The notes beneath the pieces were generated by a model that saw only the letters and a program-made list of their open reading frames with translations, searched no databases and had not been told where the DNA came from. A DNA stretch of 24,747 nucleotides from UBA3210 sp963653535. Its GTDB lineage: Bacteria > Bacillota_I > Bacilli_A > RFN20 > CAG-449. Positions 23,267 to 24,747 of this stretch are shown here, piece after piece (within the stretch, counting starts at the first letter, position 1; the number at the start of each line of letters is the position of its first letter). Where the stretch lies: NCBI GenBank assembly GCA_963653535.1, contig CAVJWU010000023.1:1-24747 (forward strand), read 5' to 3'. The position numbers and the translations under genes were made by a program.

Positions 23267-24747
23267 TTATTTTTTTGGTCCAGCAGCAACTAAAGCCTTA
23301 CCTGCGTCATTAGTTTCATATTTCTTAAAGTTTGCGATGAATCTAGAAGCTAAATCGACTGCTTTTTCTTCCCATTTTGAAGGATCTACATATGTATCTC
23401 TAGGATCTAAGATATGAGGATCAACTCCTGGTAATGAAGTAGGTACTTCGAAATCGAAATGTGGGATTTTCTTTGTTTCAGCTTTTAAGATAGAACCATC
23501 TAAAATTGCATCGATAATTCCACGTGTATCTTTAATAGAGATACGTTTACCAGTACCATTCCAACCTGTATTAACTAGGTAAGCTTTTGCCCCACTTGCT
23601 TTCATCTTCTTAACTAATTCATATGCATATTTAGTTGGATGTAATTCAAGGAATGCTTGACCAAAGCAAGCTGAGAAAGTAGGAGTTGGTTCAGTAATAC
23701 CTCTTTCAGTACCAGCAAGTTTTGCAGTAAATCCTGATAAGAAATAATATTGAGTTTGTTCAGGAGTTAAAATTGATACAGGAGGTAAAACTCCGAATGC
23801 ATCCGCGGAAAGGAAGATAACATTTTTCGCAGCAGGTGCGCTTGAAATAGGTCTAACAATGTTCTTAATATGATCAATTGGATAAGAAACACGAGTATTT
23901 TCAGTTACTGATTTATCGGCAAAATCAATATGACCTTCTTTATCTAATGTAACATTTTCAAGTAATGCATTACGTTTAATCGCGTTATAAATATCTGGTT
24001 CTGAATCTTTATCGAGGTTAATTACTTTTGCGTAACATCCACCTTCAAAGTTAAAGACGCCATTATCATCCCAACCATGTTCATCATCACCGATTAATAA
24101 TCTCTTTGGATCAGTTGATAAAGTTGTTTTACCAGTTCCAGAAAGGCCAAAGAAAATTGCAGTATTTTCACCATTTAAATCAGTATTCGCTGAACAGTGC
24201 ATTGAAGCCATACCTTTTAATGGTAAGTAGTAGTTCATCATTGAGAACATACCTTTCTTCATTTCACCGCCGTACCATGTATTAATAATAACTTGTTCTC
24301 TACTAGTAATATTAAACATTACTGCAGTTTCTGAATTTAAGCCTAATTCTTTGTAGTTAGTAACTTTAGCTTTTGAAGCATTATAAACGACAAAATCTGG
24401 TTCAAATGTCTTAAGTTCTTCTTCAGTTGGTTTAATAAACATATTTCTAATGAAATGTGCTTGCCAAGCTACTTCGACAATAAATCTAACTGCCATTCTT
24501 GTATCTTTGTTCGCACCGCAATAAGCATCGACAACAAATAAACGTTTGTTAGATAATTCCTTTTTTGCAATTTCTTTACAAGCTTCCCAAGCTTCTTTTG
24601 TTGCAGGATGGTTATCGTTTTTATAACCTTCTGAAGTCCACCAAACTGTATCTTTAGAATTTTCATCAACAACGATGAACTTATCTTTAGGAGATCTACC
24701 AGTATAAATACCAGTCATGACGTTTACCGCGCCAAGTTCAGAAACTT
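23267..24747 (-). CDS. pckA: phosphoenolpyruvate carboxykinase (ATP), 5' end cut by the window
   Basis: ATP-dependent PEPCK, interconverting oxaloacetate plus ATP and PEP plus CO2 plus ADP. The frame is open through the window edge; residues VSELGAVNV precede the internal Met at 24718, and this Met lies in the conserved N-terminal region, so the gene continues beyond 24747. Visible motifs: TGRSPKDKF (substrate Arg), GLSGTGKTTLSTD (P-loop), GDDEHGWDDNGVFNFEGGCY (metal and kinase-2 region), and NTGWNGTG. The C-terminus is complete and a terminator follows. In fermenting gut bacteria the enzyme often runs toward oxaloacetate, conserving ATP; with PPi-PFK upstream this fits a PEP/PPi-sparing metabolism. 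Only the missing N-terminus, roughly 50 residues, is outside the window. Confidence 0.97.
   Translation of the reverse strand, partial: VSELGAVNVMTGIYTGRSPKDKFIVVDENSKDTVWWTSEGYKNDNHPATKEAWEACKEIAKKELSNKRLFVVDAYCGANKDTRMAVRFIVEVAWQAHFIRNMFIKPTEEELKTFEPDFVVYNASKAKVTNYKELGLNSETAVMFNITSREQVIINTWYGGEMKKGMFSMMNYYLPLKGMASMHCSANTDLNGENTAIFFGLSGTGKTTLSTDPKRLLIGDDEHGWDDNGVFNFEGGCYAKVINLDKDSEPDIYNAIKRNALLENVTLDKEGHIDFADKSVTENTRVSYPIDHIKNIVRPISSAPAAKNVIFLSADAFGVLPPVSILTPEQTQYYFLSGFTAKLAGTERGITEPTPTFSACFGQAFLELHPTKYAYELVKKMKASGAKAYLVNTGWNGTGKRISIKDTRGIIDAILDGSILKAETKKIPHFDFEVPTSLPGVDPHILDPRDTYVDPSKWEEKAVDLASRFIANFKKYETNDAGKALVAAGPKK

Noticed and set aside
23181..23417. Plus-strand open frame running antisense into the pckA 3' end
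   Set aside because: Covers the pckA terminator, lacks a ribosome binding site and matches nothing.
24469..24672. Minus-strand open frame within pckA
   Set aside because: Frame shadow of pckA.
24716..24718. Met codon as start of pckA
   Set aside because: The frame is open to the window edge with family-like residues (SELGAVNV) before this Met, so the true start lies outside.

Overview
The window is AT-rich DNA with dense bacterial genes in the standard genetic code: TGA is used as a stop and Trp is read from TGG. Gene content and style point to a fermentative, probably host-associated, low-GC Bacillota, in the Bacilli / Erysipelotrichia / Mollicutes-relative part of the tree. Supporting clues are a PPi-type phosphofructokinase beside an ATP-type PEP carboxykinase, TraX-like membrane proteins, a DUF5692-type membrane protein, a secreted EndA nuclease on a poly-Ser stalk, and good AGGAG ribosome binding sites. 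The clade assignment is an inference from style, not from a marker gene.

Layout. Left block, minus strand (74-5555): an orphan AAA-ATPase-like/PD-(D/E)XK protein, a short stretch resembling the end of an IS3-family element, then a tight yigZ - mrp - pepP - endA gene string. Centre block, plus strand (5712-10335): a CPBP membrane protease, a TraX-like protein, thioredoxin, tRNA-Gly(GCC), a second TraX-like protein, then a Fur-family repressor with a predicted 10-TM metal exporter. The Fur gene is preceded by striking tandem palindromes. Right block, minus strand (10473 to the edge): a Trp-rich DUF5692-type membrane protein; a six-gene unit mutS2 - uvrC - M32 carboxypeptidase - chorismate mutase - DAHP synthase - ligA; an EamA transporter; PPi-type pfkA; and a pckA cut by the window edge.

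How the genes work together. The large minus-strand unit puts DNA processing (MutS2, UvrC, LigA) with the entry and branch-point enzymes of aromatic amino-acid synthesis on one predicted transcript, with gaps of -4 to +14 bases and a terminator only after ligA. PPi-PFK and ATP-PEPCK suggest a PEP/PPi-economical fermentation. The Fur repressor and ArsP_2-type exporter look like a metal-homeostasis pair. Most transcription units end in clear intrinsic terminators.

I found no CRISPR array, prophage, complete insertion sequence, rRNA or convincing riboswitch. No intergenic stretch exceeds about 300 bases without a feature. Most of the window is ordinary chromosome; the items most worth a second look are the Fur-adjacent palindromes, the divergent-promoter inverted repeat, the paired TraX genes, the DUF5692 protein and the mixed repair/aromatic operon.
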